Positions 1 to 10,469 of a DNA stretch of 64,000 nucleotides are shown piece by piece. The notes under the pieces are model-generated. The model did no database searches. It saw only the letters and a program-made list of their open reading frames with translations, and was not told the DNA's origin. Made by a program: the position numbers and the translations under genes. Source of the stretch: Leishmania donovani (Eukaryota; Euglenozoa; Kinetoplastea; Trypanosomatida; Trypanosomatidae); contig NC_018259.1 in assembly GCF_000227135.1 (NCBI RefSeq), forward strand, positions 1,044,305 through 1,108,304, given 5' to 3'. The first letter of the stretch is position 1, and every line of letters begins with the position of its first letter.

Positions 1-200
1 GGTGGGCGGGAGACACGGCGTGTGCCACACCACCGCGGCACAAAAGGCGGAGACAGCAAACACAAAGAAAAGCAAAGAGGAAACGTCAGCAATGACTTGC
101 TACGTTCGTGCGCATGTCGAGATAAGCGGTGTCACATCCACAGTAGTGGAAAGGCGGCGGGGGACAGAGGCGAGCCAGTCCCCGGAGAGGATCTACCTGC

Positions 201-1400
201 TTAGCAGCCCATCGACTCTCCGCGCAGCTTGTCGAAACCCCGGCAGATGTCCTGCTTGAGATCCTCCAAGCTCTCGAGGCCGATCTGGAAACGGAGAAGG
301 ATGCCACCAGGGGCGAAGGTGGTTGCCGTGCGGTACGTGGTGCAGTCGAAGCACATTACAAGACTCTCGAAGCCGCCCCATGAAAAGCCTATGCTGAAGA
401 GCTTGTAGCTGCCGATCATCCGCTCCACGTCCTGCAGCGCGTACTTGGGGCGCAGCACGATCGAGAAGAGGCCGGAGGAGCCGGTGAAGTCGCGCCTCCA
501 GATCTCGTGGCCACGACAGCTGGGGAACGCCGGGTGCAGCACCTTGAGTACCTCCTCGCGGCTCTCCATGAAGCGCGCCATCTCGAGCCCGCGCTTCTCC
601 GCCTCCTTGAGGCGAATGTACATGGTGCGAAGCCCCCGCAGCCCCAGGTAGCAGTCCTCGTTGCCGGGCACCGACTGCAAGAGGTTCATGAACCCCCGCA
701 GCTTTGGGTACCACTTCTCGTTGGCTGAGATGAGACCCAGCAGCAGGTCTGAGTGGCCGCCGACGTACTTGGTGCCAGCCTCCACCGAGATGTCGCACCC
801 TATGCCGAGAGCGTCAAAAAAGATGGGAGTGGCCCAAGTGTTGTCGATGATCGTCGTAACGTTGAATTCGCGTGCCACAGCGCAGATCATCGGCACATCC
901 TGGATTTCGAAGGTCTGCGACCCCGGTGACTCCATGAAGATTACGGTGGTGTTGGGCTTCTGGTGGAGCAGCTCACGCAGCTCGTCTGCCGTGATGCAGG
1001 GATCGTAGTAGGTCGTGGTGATGCCCTTGGTCACCAAGAAGTTGTCGCACAGGTTACGGGTGGGCAGATAGACTGCGTCCGCCACAAGAATATTGTCACC
1101 GCTGTTCGCGGCCGCCAGCAGCGCGTACGCTATCGCCTGCATGCCCGACGACACGACAATACTGCCAGCACCGCCGGTGAGCGCAGTCCAGGCGTTCTGC
1201 AGGTTCGTCACGGTGGGGTTGCCAGCGGTGCCGTACCAGTACGGGGAGCGGCGCTTCAGTGCGTCATCGACGCTCTTATAGAGGACGGTGGAACCGCGGT
1301 AGATGGGGCAGTTGATGAAGCCCCATTGCTCATCCGGGTTGCGGCCGACACGGCCCAGCTTGGTCTCGACAGAGCATTGATCAGATGACTGATGTGGCAT
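201..1400 (-). CDS. cystathionine beta-lyase (MetC-type, PLP-dependent)
   Basis: 399 residues, a Cys/Met-metabolism PLP enzyme that should cleave cystathionine to homocysteine, pyruvate and ammonia in the cytosol. Visible motifs: YWYGTAGNPT (about 54-63), the cofactor-phosphate segment SSGMQAI (84-90), the Asp that contacts the PLP ring in IIDNTW (D186), and the Schiff-base lysine in AGTKYVGGHSD (K211). The FSWGGFESL segment and the PTRNLCDNF block resemble bacterial MetC more than gamma-lyase or gamma-synthase. Length is normal for the family. The start is the first ATG after a strong predicted splice acceptor at 1473-1474, giving a leader of about 72 nt. Substrate choice between beta- and gamma-lyase is inferred from motif resemblance only. 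Confidence 0.92.
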   Translation of the reverse strand: MPHQSSDQCSVETKLGRVGRNPDEQWGFINCPIYRGSTVLYKSVDDALKRRSPYWYGTAGNPTVTNLQNAWTALTGGAGSIVVSSGMQAIAYALLAAANSGDNILVADAVYLPTRNLCDNFLVTKGITTTYYDPCITADELRELLHQKPNTTVIFMESPGSQTFEIQDVPMICAVAREFNVTTIIDNTWATPIFFDALGIGCDISVEAGTKYVGGHSDLLLGLISANEKWYPKLRGFMNLLQSVPGNEDCYLGLRGLRTMYIRLKEAEKRGLEMARFMESREEVLKVLHPAFPSCRGHEIWRRDFTGSSGLFSIVLRPKYALQDVERMIGSYKLFSIGFSWGGFESLVMCFDCTTYRTATTFAPGGILLRFQIGLESLEDLKQDICRGFDKLRGESMGC

Positions 1401-1472
1401 TGCAACACGGAAGAGCTGCCGTTGAGGGCAAGCGGGAGCGGGCAGTCGTGGACTGTTGGCAGGCGGGTAGTG

Positions 1473-1474
1473 CT
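1473..1474 (-). promoter_or_regulatory. predicted spliced-leader acceptor AG for the cystathionine lyase mRNA
   Basis: On the minus strand a C/T-rich tract (about 1475-1500, ending ATTTCCTTTAC) runs directly into AG, 72 nt upstream of the ATG at 1400. This is the standard trypanosomatid polypyrimidine tract plus AG arrangement; use of the site is inferred. Confidence 0.65.
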
Positions 1475-3241
1475 GTAAAGGAAATGGGGGAGGGGGGTTC
1501 AGTGGTGGCTGAGCAAGAGATGGGAACGCGCATCTGGTGTGAGATGGGGGGTGTGGATGTATGCGTGAGCGTGTTCACGTTGTCGTGCATTCGCGCAAAC
1601 GTGTGGAGGCGGATGAAGGGAGAGCGTTAAGACAGAAGCAGCGAGAAGGCAAGCGCAAGGACGGTGCGTAATGAATAAAGCTCCAGCCAGAGATGCAGCA
1701 CAGAACAGCTGGCGGTTGGGGCAGAGGAGGAAAGAGGGAAGGCATGCGGGAGTGTGCCGCAACGGCCCCAAAGGGCCGAGGAAAGCAAAGATGTCGTCCG
1801 TCACAATCTCCTCCCTCACTGACAGCTGCGCCCGCCACCCGTGAGCCCCGCGCAGCAGCGCGGGGACGTCGGAACAGCCGAAGAGATTCCATAAGCCAAC
1901 GCAGAACGCTGATGTTCGCGGTGTCTTCTCGTTGCTGCGGCCTCTCTGACGCCGTCCATGACGGCGATTATGCGCACACTTGCGTTTGTACCCCTGGGTC
2001 GCGGAAGAAAGACTGCCGCTAGGCCGGTATGTATGCGTGGAGGACAGGGATGCTTCCGAGCCCACCGCGAGAGAGCATGACTGCGTCCGAGCTTCAGAAG
2101 GCTCTCCGGTGAGGGGCTCGGTTCGCGCGACGTCGCTGTCACCCGCCGCGTTGGGAGACGTCGGAGGAGCCACCGGCACCTTTGACGGGGCAAGGGATGC
2201 GGTGGAAGCAATGGTGGCGGCCGCGGAGGGGGCGCAGGACGGCGCAGAGTCGGTCACCGTAAGCCTGGTCGGCTCCCCGCTGGATCGGCCGGTTTGTCGA
2301 TTGGCGTAGCACGCTTGGCGCCTGCGTGGGCCGGTTTTGCGTTGCCACAAGCTAGGGTGGAAGGAGGTCCCACAGCAGCGACGTTCCTGGCGGTAACGGG
2401 GAGAGCCATGCCGCAGATGTTCGATATGCTTATCGCCGCATAGGCATCAGCGGCCGGCTTTCGAAACCGAGCGTGCACAAGCCCAGGCACACACACACAC
2501 ACGTGCGCAATGAGCTGCATGGGGTGTGAAACCCGCCCGTGGCGCCTTTACGAGCGCGAGCAGCTGTGTCCGGTCTGTGTGTGCGGGCGTGTTCACGACC
2601 TACCTCTCCTCCATGATGATGAAGCGAAGGGCAGGCATCGCTTATTGAGTGGCGCGCATGTGTGCGCTCGTGTGGGGTGAGGGCCTAGGGAAAGAGGAGA
2701 GGGAACTGAATACGGCATTCAGCAGATGCCGCTCGCGCTGAGCGCAACGCCTGCACACCTCGTCCTGACGTCGGTCTGCATCGCACTAGGCTGTGCCCAC
2801 ACTCCAAGAGTGGCACTCGCCGCTGTAAAGACGCTTGCCGTGGTCGGCACGGTACGCGTTGCTTGTATGCACTGGTGCGTCCGCCTTGAGCGGTGGAAAA
2901 GTGCAACAGCATCCCGCGCTCGCGTGGCTGAGCTAACGACCCACACGCACCCGCACGACGGCACACAGAGACGACTGAGATGTCGAGCCCAGCGGAGCTC
3001 GCTGCATCCTTGTTGATGCACTAAGGTGTTGCCCTCCCTCTTTTTCTTCCGAGTCGACGCGCACTTCCTTGCCTTTCAGCGTGGACTGAGGGTCGCTGTA
3101 ACTCATTATCATTATGGCTGTGAGACTTGACGTAGATGTTAGTATTGTAGGATATGGGGCGGGGACTGGCGTATCCTCCGCTCTTCCCTCCCAGTCTCTC
3201 GAGGGCGTGTCCGTGCCCATGTGTGTGATGTTGCCCCTCTT

Positions 3242-3262
3242 TGTGTGTGTGTGTGTGTGTGT
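3242..3262 (+). repeat. (TG)n microsatellite
   Basis: About ten TG units in the methyltransferase 3' flank. Confidence 0.9.
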
Positions 3263-3733
3263 TGTCTTTGCTCTCCGCGTTGGCGCTTCCGCTTACGGGC
3301 CCCCGTGGGATGAAGGGTGCGCCACCGACTAGCGCATACGCAGACTCGTGGCGCGAGGCGGGAGAGAGCAAAACAGGCAGACAGCGTATCCGTGTCAGGT
3401 GATCACGCTAGCGAGACTCGATTCGAGAGAACACAGAGAAACACACACACACACATTCGTGCAAGAGTGCAGCACAACAGCAGCCTGCAGGCAGATGCAG
3501 AAGCTGTCGGTTGCCGCAGCTGTGCAGCGTGGTGCACAGCTGCGGCCGCGGCGTGTGCATGCTTCTACGTGTATGTGTGTGCGTTTGTGAGGCAAGCACC
3601 GTTGACACCGGCGTCACTACCACAGGAAGCAATAGAGAGAGAGACGGCTATCCGATCAGCATGTGATTCTCCGCCACCGTCCACTTCAATAGCCGCCTGC
3701 GCCTCCTTCCATCTCCCCACCTGCTTCGCCCCT

Positions 3734-6700
3734 TCACGTGGAGGGATGCGATTGGGCCATCAGGTGCTGCCGTGTGTACTCGTACATGGTTATGGCACCT
3801 GCTACGTGCACGTTCAGCGAGCGAATGAGCCCGTACTGCGGAATCTCGACGCAGACGTCGAGCAGCGGAATAAGTGGGGCTGGCACGCCCTGGCCCTCCG
3901 CACCAAGCACCACCGCACACCGCTCCGGGAAGGAAAACTGCTCCAACGGCACACTCGCCGCCGTCTGCTCGATGCCGACAACCACGTAGCCGCGACGCCG
4001 CAGACCCTCGAGGTAGCCGGGCAGGTCCTTCGGCATGACTTCCTCCCACGGGATCCAAAGCTCTGCGCTGCGCGCTGCTGCCACAAAGTGCGGATGCTCA
4101 AACACCTTCTTCTCCGGCACCACGAGCGACTCGATGGCGAAGATTTCGCCGCAGCGGCACAAGCCGGCGATGTTCACCGGATTCTCGAGCAGCGAGCCGA
4201 CGACGATGATGGACTGCTTCTGCGTACGCAGCGCACGTGGGTGCAGCTCGTTGTACACCTCGCTCGTCCACCATGATGAAACCTTTTTCTGCACGTTCGC
4301 CGTGGCCGCGTCGGCACCGCTGGCCTCATCTCCAGCACCGACTGCGGCGGACCTCGCAATTGCGGCGGCGGCAGACGCCTCCAGCATCGGATCGCGCGTC
4401 AGCAGCTCCGTCGCCTCCCGTGTGTAATCCACATAGTAGTCTGACGGCGTACTCGTGTGAGGGATGCCGCGAAAGCCCTTCAAGACGGACACCCGCTCCT
4501 GCACCCTCAGGCTTGCACACCAGTCGTGCACGCGCAGCAGCTCCATCGGGTAGAGGGCGCCAATCATGCAACACATCTCCGTCTCTACAAAGCGCAGCCG
4601 CTCGAAGGCGGCAGCCGGCAGCACCTCCGCCAGTACGGTGTTCGCCTCCTTGCGCTGGACGCAAAAGAGGCTGCGAGGGCTGCTCGCCGCTTCCGTGTCA
4701 AAGAAAAGCATGCTCTCGTGCTTCTCGCGAAGCCTCACGTGCTCCGGGGCATGCAGTACGTATTCGTAGATGGCTGCCACGGCAGGCGGGACGGGGCGTC
4801 CGCGCGCGAGGCGGCGTCGGCAGATGTTGAAAAGTCCGATATGACTGATGATGCGCAGGAGGTGCTGGTTCGACGTGCTCTGCTGCAGAATGCGTGGGAA
4901 GAGCGATGCGAAGATGCCAGACGCAAGCGCCTCGTCACCCGCCGCAGCAGCGGCAGACTCGTCGGCGCCGCCGGCCTCTTCCTGCCGCAGCAGCACGTGG
5001 CAGGCAATGAGGATGTAGCTGCCGCAAACCTGAGGGCGGAGGCTGTGGCTGCCAAGGGCCTCACTCAAGACGGTGTAGAGAGCGGGTCGCTGCTCCACGA
5101 GCCGAATCGCGTACAGCTCCATCAGCCGGCGGACGCTCCCCATGTTGTTCACCGTCAAGCAGTGGAACACGAGCATGCGAAACACCTCCTCCACCTGGGC
5201 AGGTGGCACCGAGTGCTGTTCAGCCAGGCAAGGCAGCAGCGCGCAGAGGAGCTGCCACAGACGCATACGTGTGCGGTGTGTCCGTGAGTTGGGCATGCAT
5301 GGCTCGTGCGTCACCAACGGGTGGCACGTGTTCATACGCAGCAGCTCCATCGTGAGCGGCACCGCACGGCCCGCCACGTTCTCGTAACAGCACCACAGCA
5401 ACGTCGCCACTGCCATGGCGCGGCCCACGCCAGCCATGCAAGTGGTGGGCGGGTAGCACTGTCGCAGAGCCTCCGGCCAAGTCCATAGAAGCGGCTCCGT
5501 GACGGCCACCGTCGACTCATTCTCCTCCTCGTCGCGGTTCGTATTGAAGAAAACGGCAGCGTACAAGACCACATCGCGCAACACGGGCCAGTTGTTGGCG
5601 GGGTTATGCAGCACCTGCAGCGAGGCCGTTATGGCGGCAAAGTAGACGTCACGGTCCGCCGTCTGTGCATCCTTGCCCTCGCCCTTGAGAACTCGCAGCA
5701 GGGCCTCCTTTACGTAGTCGGGATGGTGCGGCATGACGTAGTGCAGCACGGTGAATGCAAGGGCAGCGAGTCGAGTGTATTGGCGCGCACCGACTTCTCG
5801 CATGTGCTCCCACATGCCGTCCGCGATGGTGACGTAATCCACCACCTCTGGCACATTCGAGGACGACACCCAGAGCAGCACATCGTACACACTGGCAAGG
5901 TTCACGGTCCAGCACTCGCTAAGCTGGCCCAGTGCGTAGTCCTGCACGCGTCTCACAAGACCAGGAGATGTCCGCGTCGAATTCGATGCTGCGGTGTCGG
6001 TGTCTTCCTGTTCAGCGGCAGTCAGGGACAGCAAAAGGACATAGAGCGCGTTGCACACGTAGCGGCCCTGCTGGCTGAGCAGCGTAGACCACGGCAGGTT
6101 CGACAACGCACTGGGGACGGCACCTGATGGGACGCGCTGCGATGGCAGTGCCATGAGCTGGTCGACGTACACCTCTAGCACGTCACGTGGCAGCACCACG
6201 GCAATCGGACAGCGGGAGCTGGCGGCGGCAGAGAATGGCGGCGCCTCCCGGCACGTCGGCAAAGCAGTCGGGAACAGCAGGCGTCCCTTTGCCACCGTGT
6301 CGAGGCCTTCATCGTGCCGCGCCTGCGGCGCGGTGCTCGCCTCGTGCTTCACAGAGAGATACCCGCATAACTCACTCTGCAGTAGGCGGGCCGCGTTGCG
6401 GCTGACGATCAGCAACGCTGCAAGTCGCTTTTGCCCCGCCTCCTCGCTGCTAGCGGTGCCAGCACCCGACGCAGACATGGACTCGTAAGCGGCGGAGCAC
6501 TCGCGAAGAAGACACATAAGCTGCCGCACATGCTGTGGGGCGTTTAACGCCTCTGCAGCAGCAGCAGCAGCGGCCGGTGTGCGCGTCGTCGGATCGCACG
6601 CGATCGCGTTGAGAGAGGCTATGGCAGCTGCCAGTACGTCGAAGTTTGTGATGTTCATGAGTGCCCATGTTGTGTCGGCTTCGTCGTGCGTCTCACCTTC

Positions 6701-9700
6701 GAACAGCGAGCGCACGGTGCGCAACTGCCCCGGCGCCTCTGCAGCGTCGCAGATGCTACGCACGCTCGCCTGCAGGGCCGCCATGACGTGGCCGTGTAAA
6801 GCAGAAGCCATGGACTGCAGTGTCGTGTTCACTGGCCACAGCTGAGCGCACACGGCACCGCCAACGCTGTGCTGGAACTCCACCAAGCACGCCGCGCTTG
6901 CCAGCACGTGTGCAGCAGTGCAGTAGGCGCGCGTCTGCAGCGACGCGATCGTGGTCGCAATGCGATCGCCGATGGCTCGCACGAGCTCAGCGTGACGCAT
7001 GGACCCGGTGCGTGTGAGAGCGCCGACCAAGAAGAACGTCTCCTTGACTGCCACAATGTTCACCACCTCATGTGAGCAGGGTTCTGCGGGCGCCCGCAGT
7101 AGTGCCTCAACGCGGCAGGCCAGCCCCTCGACATCCAGTAACGCCTCTAACAGTGAAGGCGCCGCCTTGTCAAAGTTGGCCTGCCGCATCGGCTGCTGTC
7201 GCGCGCTGAACTGCACAAGCCAGTGCTGCAGAAAGCGCTCCTCAACAGAGGCGCCGACGAGGCCGTACTGCCCACACGCGTCTACGCTCGCGATGCTGTG
7301 GCCTCCCGACTCGCCGAGTGGGCCGCATATGCAGTACAGGCGCCAGAAAGCCGAGTGCAGCCGACAGCGGCGCGGAGAAGCCGTCGCAGCCGCTAGCGTT
7401 GTAAGTGCCGCGAAAAGGATGACCGTCACACGCACATCCAGCCAGAACGGAACGTTCTCCTGGACAGAGTCACGCATGAAGCGGTGCAACCGCCCCAACA
7501 CCCCCTCATCGAGTAGGACAGGCTCCGCATCGAGGCCGTGGTCTAGAAAAACCTGCGCAATGGCGAGCAGCACACGCGCCAGCGTGCATACTGTGAAGCG
7601 CGGCGGCTTTTTGATGGCCGTGTCCAGCATGCAATGCAGAGCGTCGATGCGGCCCGCCACGGCGTCGGCGTCGCTGGAAGTCCAGCGGTGGGCGAAGAGG
7701 GACGCGTAGAAGCGCTCCACCTCCTGTGCAAGCGGCTCCACATCCGGCACAGCCTTCACCTCCGTCCCCTCGAACGCCTTGGTGTCCAGGAAGGACGCGG
7801 TGATCGGGACGCGGTCGATGTCGCCGCACAACCGCGGATCTGACGCACTCTGGAAGACGTACTGGAAAAGAAAGCTCGGGGAGAGCGATCGCAGCACGCG
7901 CTGCGGCAGCGCCCATATACGGCGCAGGCCCACCTTGCGCACGCCGAGGTTTGGGTGAAGGATAAGCTTCAGAAGCAGCATTTCGATCCACCGCGGGTGC
8001 AGCGCGGCAGCGCTCACGCCTACTGTCAATCCCGCCACGACGTCGCATGGCGACGCGCCACTCTCAAGCCGGCTATCCAGCTGAGCAATGAGGGTGTCCA
8101 GGCGGGCCATGACAGGCTCGATAATGTGCCAGCCGTACTCGTTGAGTGATTCCAGCACCAAGAAGAAATTGTCCCACGTGGTGGCGCTGAGCGAGTCGCC
8201 ATGTTCGGCGGCTGCACCGTTTCGATGCTTGCCGGCCCCACTGCCGACACCGCTGATGGTCGTGCACCAGCGGAAGAGCGGGTGAAACTCGATGATGGGC
8301 GGCAGAGCTGCAGACGGCGCGTCAGTGCGCAGCCTCGCCTGCTGCTCCTGCCACTGCTCCCGCTGCTGCTGCTTTGTCATGTGCACGATGCGCTTCAGAA
8401 GGTACTCGACGCGTAGCTGCATGTTCGCGCGGTGGCCGGCGTCCGCCTCCGGCGCTGTTAGGCTGCGATGCAGCGCGCTGCTCAGCACTGTCCAGAGAAA
8501 CTCAGAGAAACGAAAGTCCGTGCGCGGGTCGAGGGAAGAATGTCGAAAGAGAAAGTCGAACAACGCGGCGATGAGAAGCACCACCTCGTCGCAGTTGTCC
8601 CCATGGAGCAGCAGCACAGCATCCTCAGCAGCAGCACCTGGTGAATGTTGTGAGGAGTCCGGCGAGATGGCCGCCGTCGTCGACGAAGTATTCGGGCGGC
8701 TCGCGAGTGTGCGCAGAAGATTGTGCACGAGATGCTCGTACTGCTCCAGCCCTTGGCCCCCGTCGAGCAGCAGCAGTGGAATGAGCACGCGCTGGCAAAT
8801 TAGTGCAACGGGCACTGTGCGGTGCTGCTGCTGCCCATGATGTGCACGCGTTGCTCGCACGGCGGTGCTGCTCACGGTACTCGCCTCGGCCGCCGTGGCA
8901 CCGAGAGAGGCAAGGCAGCATTGGATGAGAGACACCTTCAGCTCTTTGAGCCTCTCAAGAGACGGAAAAGGGTAGCAGGACGGAATGGCGCTGCAGCTCA
9001 AAGTCGGCGCCTCCGAGCCAAAGGCGGCTGTGTTGAATGCACTGGCGCCAGCGTCAGCGCCCTCTCCTGCTGGCCGCTGCGTCGACAACTTCGCGCGCTT
9101 CCACGCCTGTGCTCCCGCGGTCGGCGCCGTGTCTTTCTTGCTTGCTGCGGCTTTGCAGGAAGTTGCTGCAGCAGCTGCTGCTGCAGGGTCCTCGAGGGCG
9201 AGGCCTTGCAGCTGGAATGGCTTACATAGCACCATGAGCGACGTGATCTGGCCGATTAGTTCCGTGGCGATGCTTGCGTTCAGACCATCCTCGCGCCCTG
9301 TCTCTAAGGCTTCGCAAGCAGCGTTCAGCACCTGCTCGCAGCAGTTCCTAGGCAGCAAGGACAGCTGCGCCACGGTGTAGCAGACGGCCGTGCGTGCCTC
9401 CGCGGAGAACGGCGGCTGCGCGCTCAGTAGCTGCAGCACGCTCGACTGCCAACGCTCGCATACATCATCGACCCATTCCTGTCCCACGCCGCTCGTCTCG
9501 AACTCTGTTACGTGCGTGCGTGCGTAGCCCAAGAGCGCGCCAGAGGCGGCGATGAGCGTTGGCGCGCACTCGGGTGGAGGAGACGAGTGCGACAACGTTG
9601 CTGGCTCTGGGGCATCTGACGACGCCGGGGACGAGGTGTAAAGACTCTCTCCATAAAGCAGCGCTGCCCACTCGCGCGTCATCATGCCCTCTAGGTGCTG

Positions 9701-9871
9701 GTACAGGTCCGCGGGTTGAAAAGCGGTCGTCAAGTCGCAGGCAAGGAGAAACAGGCGTGAGACGTGCTCCCCCACGTCTTGGGTGAGGCTGGTGCCACTG
9801 CCACTACCGCCGCTGTCGTGCCGCGTGGCAAGCTGATCGACCAGAGCGACGAACAAAGACGGCGACGGCAT
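3734..9871 (-). CDS. TARBP1/Trm3-like SpoU (SPOUT) tRNA 2'-O-ribose methyltransferase
   Basis: 2045 residues. The last roughly 150 residues form a SpoU methylase with the three family motifs: 1, NPVNIAGLCRCGEIF (about 1899); 2, VLGAEGQGVP (about 1992); and 3, SLNVHVAGAITMYEY (about 2024). The Asn/Arg of motif 1 and the Ser-Leu-Asn of motif 3 are the AdoMet-knot residues. The long N-terminal part is alpha-helical and of HEAT-like composition, as in TARBP1 and yeast Trm3, which make Gm18 in tRNA. The open frame could start 66 codons earlier, but that stretch is a (CA)n leader read as His-Thr repeats and precedes the polypyrimidine tract. The first AG after that tract is at 9873-9874, so the mRNA would begin one base before this ATG. 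The tRNA target is known from the family, not shown here. Confidence 0.9.
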   Translation of the reverse strand: MPSPSLFVALVDQLATRHDSGGSGSGTSLTQDVGEHVSRLFLLACDLTTAFQPADLYQHLEGMMTREWAALLYGESLYTSSPASSDAPEPATLSHSSPPPECAPTLIAASGALLGYARTHVTEFETSGVGQEWVDDVCERWQSSVLQLLSAQPPFSAEARTAVCYTVAQLSLLPRNCCEQVLNAACEALETGREDGLNASIATELIGQITSLMVLCKPFQLQGLALEDPAAAAAAATSCKAAASKKDTAPTAGAQAWKRAKLSTQRPAGEGADAGASAFNTAAFGSEAPTLSCSAIPSCYPFPSLERLKELKVSLIQCCLASLGATAAEASTVSSTAVRATRAHHGQQQHRTVPVALICQRVLIPLLLLDGGQGLEQYEHLVHNLLRTLASRPNTSSTTAAISPDSSQHSPGAAAEDAVLLLHGDNCDEVVLLIAALFDFLFRHSSLDPRTDFRFSEFLWTVLSSALHRSLTAPEADAGHRANMQLRVEYLLKRIVHMTKQQQREQWQEQQARLRTDAPSAALPPIIEFHPLFRWCTTISGVGSGAGKHRNGAAAEHGDSLSATTWDNFFLVLESLNEYGWHIIEPVMARLDTLIAQLDSRLESGASPCDVVAGLTVGVSAAALHPRWIEMLLLKLILHPNLGVRKVGLRRIWALPQRVLRSLSPSFLFQYVFQSASDPRLCGDIDRVPITASFLDTKAFEGTEVKAVPDVEPLAQEVERFYASLFAHRWTSSDADAVAGRIDALHCMLDTAIKKPPRFTVCTLARVLLAIAQVFLDHGLDAEPVLLDEGVLGRLHRFMRDSVQENVPFWLDVRVTVILFAALTTLAAATASPRRCRLHSAFWRLYCICGPLGESGGHSIASVDACGQYGLVGASVEERFLQHWLVQFSARQQPMRQANFDKAAPSLLEALLDVEGLACRVEALLRAPAEPCSHEVVNIVAVKETFFLVGALTRTGSMRHAELVRAIGDRIATTIASLQTRAYCTAAHVLASAACLVEFQHSVGGAVCAQLWPVNTTLQSMASALHGHVMAALQASVRSICDAAEAPGQLRTVRSLFEGETHDEADTTWALMNITNFDVLAAAIASLNAIACDPTTRTPAAAAAAAEALNAPQHVRQLMCLLRECSAAYESMSASGAGTASSEEAGQKRLAALLIVSRNAARLLQSELCGYLSVKHEASTAPQARHDEGLDTVAKGRLLFPTALPTCREAPPFSAAASSRCPIAVVLPRDVLEVYVDQLMALPSQRVPSGAVPSALSNLPWSTLLSQQGRYVCNALYVLLLSLTAAEQEDTDTAASNSTRTSPGLVRRVQDYALGQLSECWTVNLASVYDVLLWVSSSNVPEVVDYVTIADGMWEHMREVGARQYTRLAALAFTVLHYVMPHHPDYVKEALLRVLKGEGKDAQTADRDVYFAAITASLQVLHNPANNWPVLRDVVLYAAVFFNTNRDEEENESTVAVTEPLLWTWPEALRQCYPPTTCMAGVGRAMAVATLLWCCYENVAGRAVPLTMELLRMNTCHPLVTHEPCMPNSRTHRTRMRLWQLLCALLPCLAEQHSVPPAQVEEVFRMLVFHCLTVNNMGSVRRLMELYAIRLVEQRPALYTVLSEALGSHSLRPQVCGSYILIACHVLLRQEEAGGADESAAAAAGDEALASGIFASLFPRILQQSTSNQHLLRIISHIGLFNICRRRLARGRPVPPAVAAIYEYVLHAPEHVRLREKHESMLFFDTEAASSPRSLFCVQRKEANTVLAEVLPAAAFERLRFVETEMCCMIGALYPMELLRVHDWCASLRVQERVSVLKGFRGIPHTSTPSDYYVDYTREATELLTRDPMLEASAAAAIARSAAVGAGDEASGADAATANVQKKVSSWWTSEVYNELHPRALRTQKQSIIVVGSLLENPVNIAGLCRCGEIFAIESLVVPEKKVFEHPHFVAAARSAELWIPWEEVMPKDLPGYLEGLRRRGYVVVGIEQTAASVPLEQFSFPERCAVVLGAEGQGVPAPLIPLLDVCVEIPQYGLIRSLNVHVAGAITMYEYTRQHLMAQSHPST

Positions 9872-10469
9872 GCTGCGTGAATGGGCAGAGACGAGCAAAC
9901 ACAAAAAAAGGGAGAAAGGGCGACGAGTGAAAGACGAGTCACAAAAAGGGTGGCGGTGCGTTGGGTGTGTGTGTGTGTGTGTGTGTGTGTGCTTCTCTGT
10001 GCGTGTGCACGGCGTCGACTTCTCCTTGGATATGGCAATGGTGATGGCGGAGAGGTGGTACACGCACAAGTGAAGCGTGCTGTACCCATCCTACGGGACG
10101 GGAGGGGTAGGGTCGGCGTGCCCGGTGTGTTTTTTTTTCCAGAATGGAATAAAGGAGAAGAGAGACAACCAGCAGGACATACGATGCTAGCAATGCAGCA
10201 GCACAACAAGACGCACAGAAACTGTGCTGGAGAACCACCCAAAGGCAATATCGGGGCCCACAGTCAGCCCTTCTCGCCTCCCTGTCGCATGTGGTAGAGC
10301 GGTGTGCGCAGGTCAGCCAAAAGAAAAAGGGGGAAAAGAGCGGCCGGGCGAAGAAACAGGCGGCGGCAGAGGGCGAATGGGGAGGAAAGTGCACCGCCGT
10401 TGCGGGCGCGTTCCTTGCCTGCTTCCTCTTTCTTTGTCGCTTCGGTCTCTCATGCGTTTCGGGGTTTTC
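9872..10469 (-). other. intergenic region upstream of the methyltransferase
   Basis: Contains a minus-strand pyrimidine tract at about 9898-9925, a (GT)n run at 9965-9991, and an A/G-rich stretch at 10317-10390. No gene seen. Confidence 0.7.
9965..9991 (+). repeat. (GT)13 microsatellite
   Basis: Uninterrupted GT run; it reads as (CA)n in the RNA sense, just upstream of the methyltransferase start. Confidence 0.95.

Larger units (their letters stand above)
1401..3733 (-). other. intergenic region between the methyltransferase and lyase genes
   Basis: Holds the lyase 5' leader and the 3' flank of the methyltransferase gene. A long open frame at 1499-2350 has no ATG at all and was not accepted as a gene. 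A (TG)n run lies at 3242-3262 and a short (AC)n run near 2489-2502. I see no other supported feature. Confidence 0.6.

Noticed and set aside
1499..2520. Long minus-strand open frame (1499-2350) and an adjoining frame with an ATG at 2409 that share Pro/Ala/Ser-rich composition
   Set aside because: The long frame contains no ATG at all (its first codon is TTG) and runs to within 25 nt of the lyase splice acceptor. Joining the two frames needs a frameshift, and nothing resembles a known family. At most a decayed gene.
3317..4276. Plus-strand open frame of 319 codons
   Set aside because: Antisense shadow of the C-terminal methyltransferase coding sequence; its composition follows the opposite strand.
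9872..10069. 66-codon upstream extension of the methyltransferase frame
   Set aside because: Encodes (CA)n-derived His-Thr repeats and spans the polypyrimidine tract, so it would be removed by trans-splicing.
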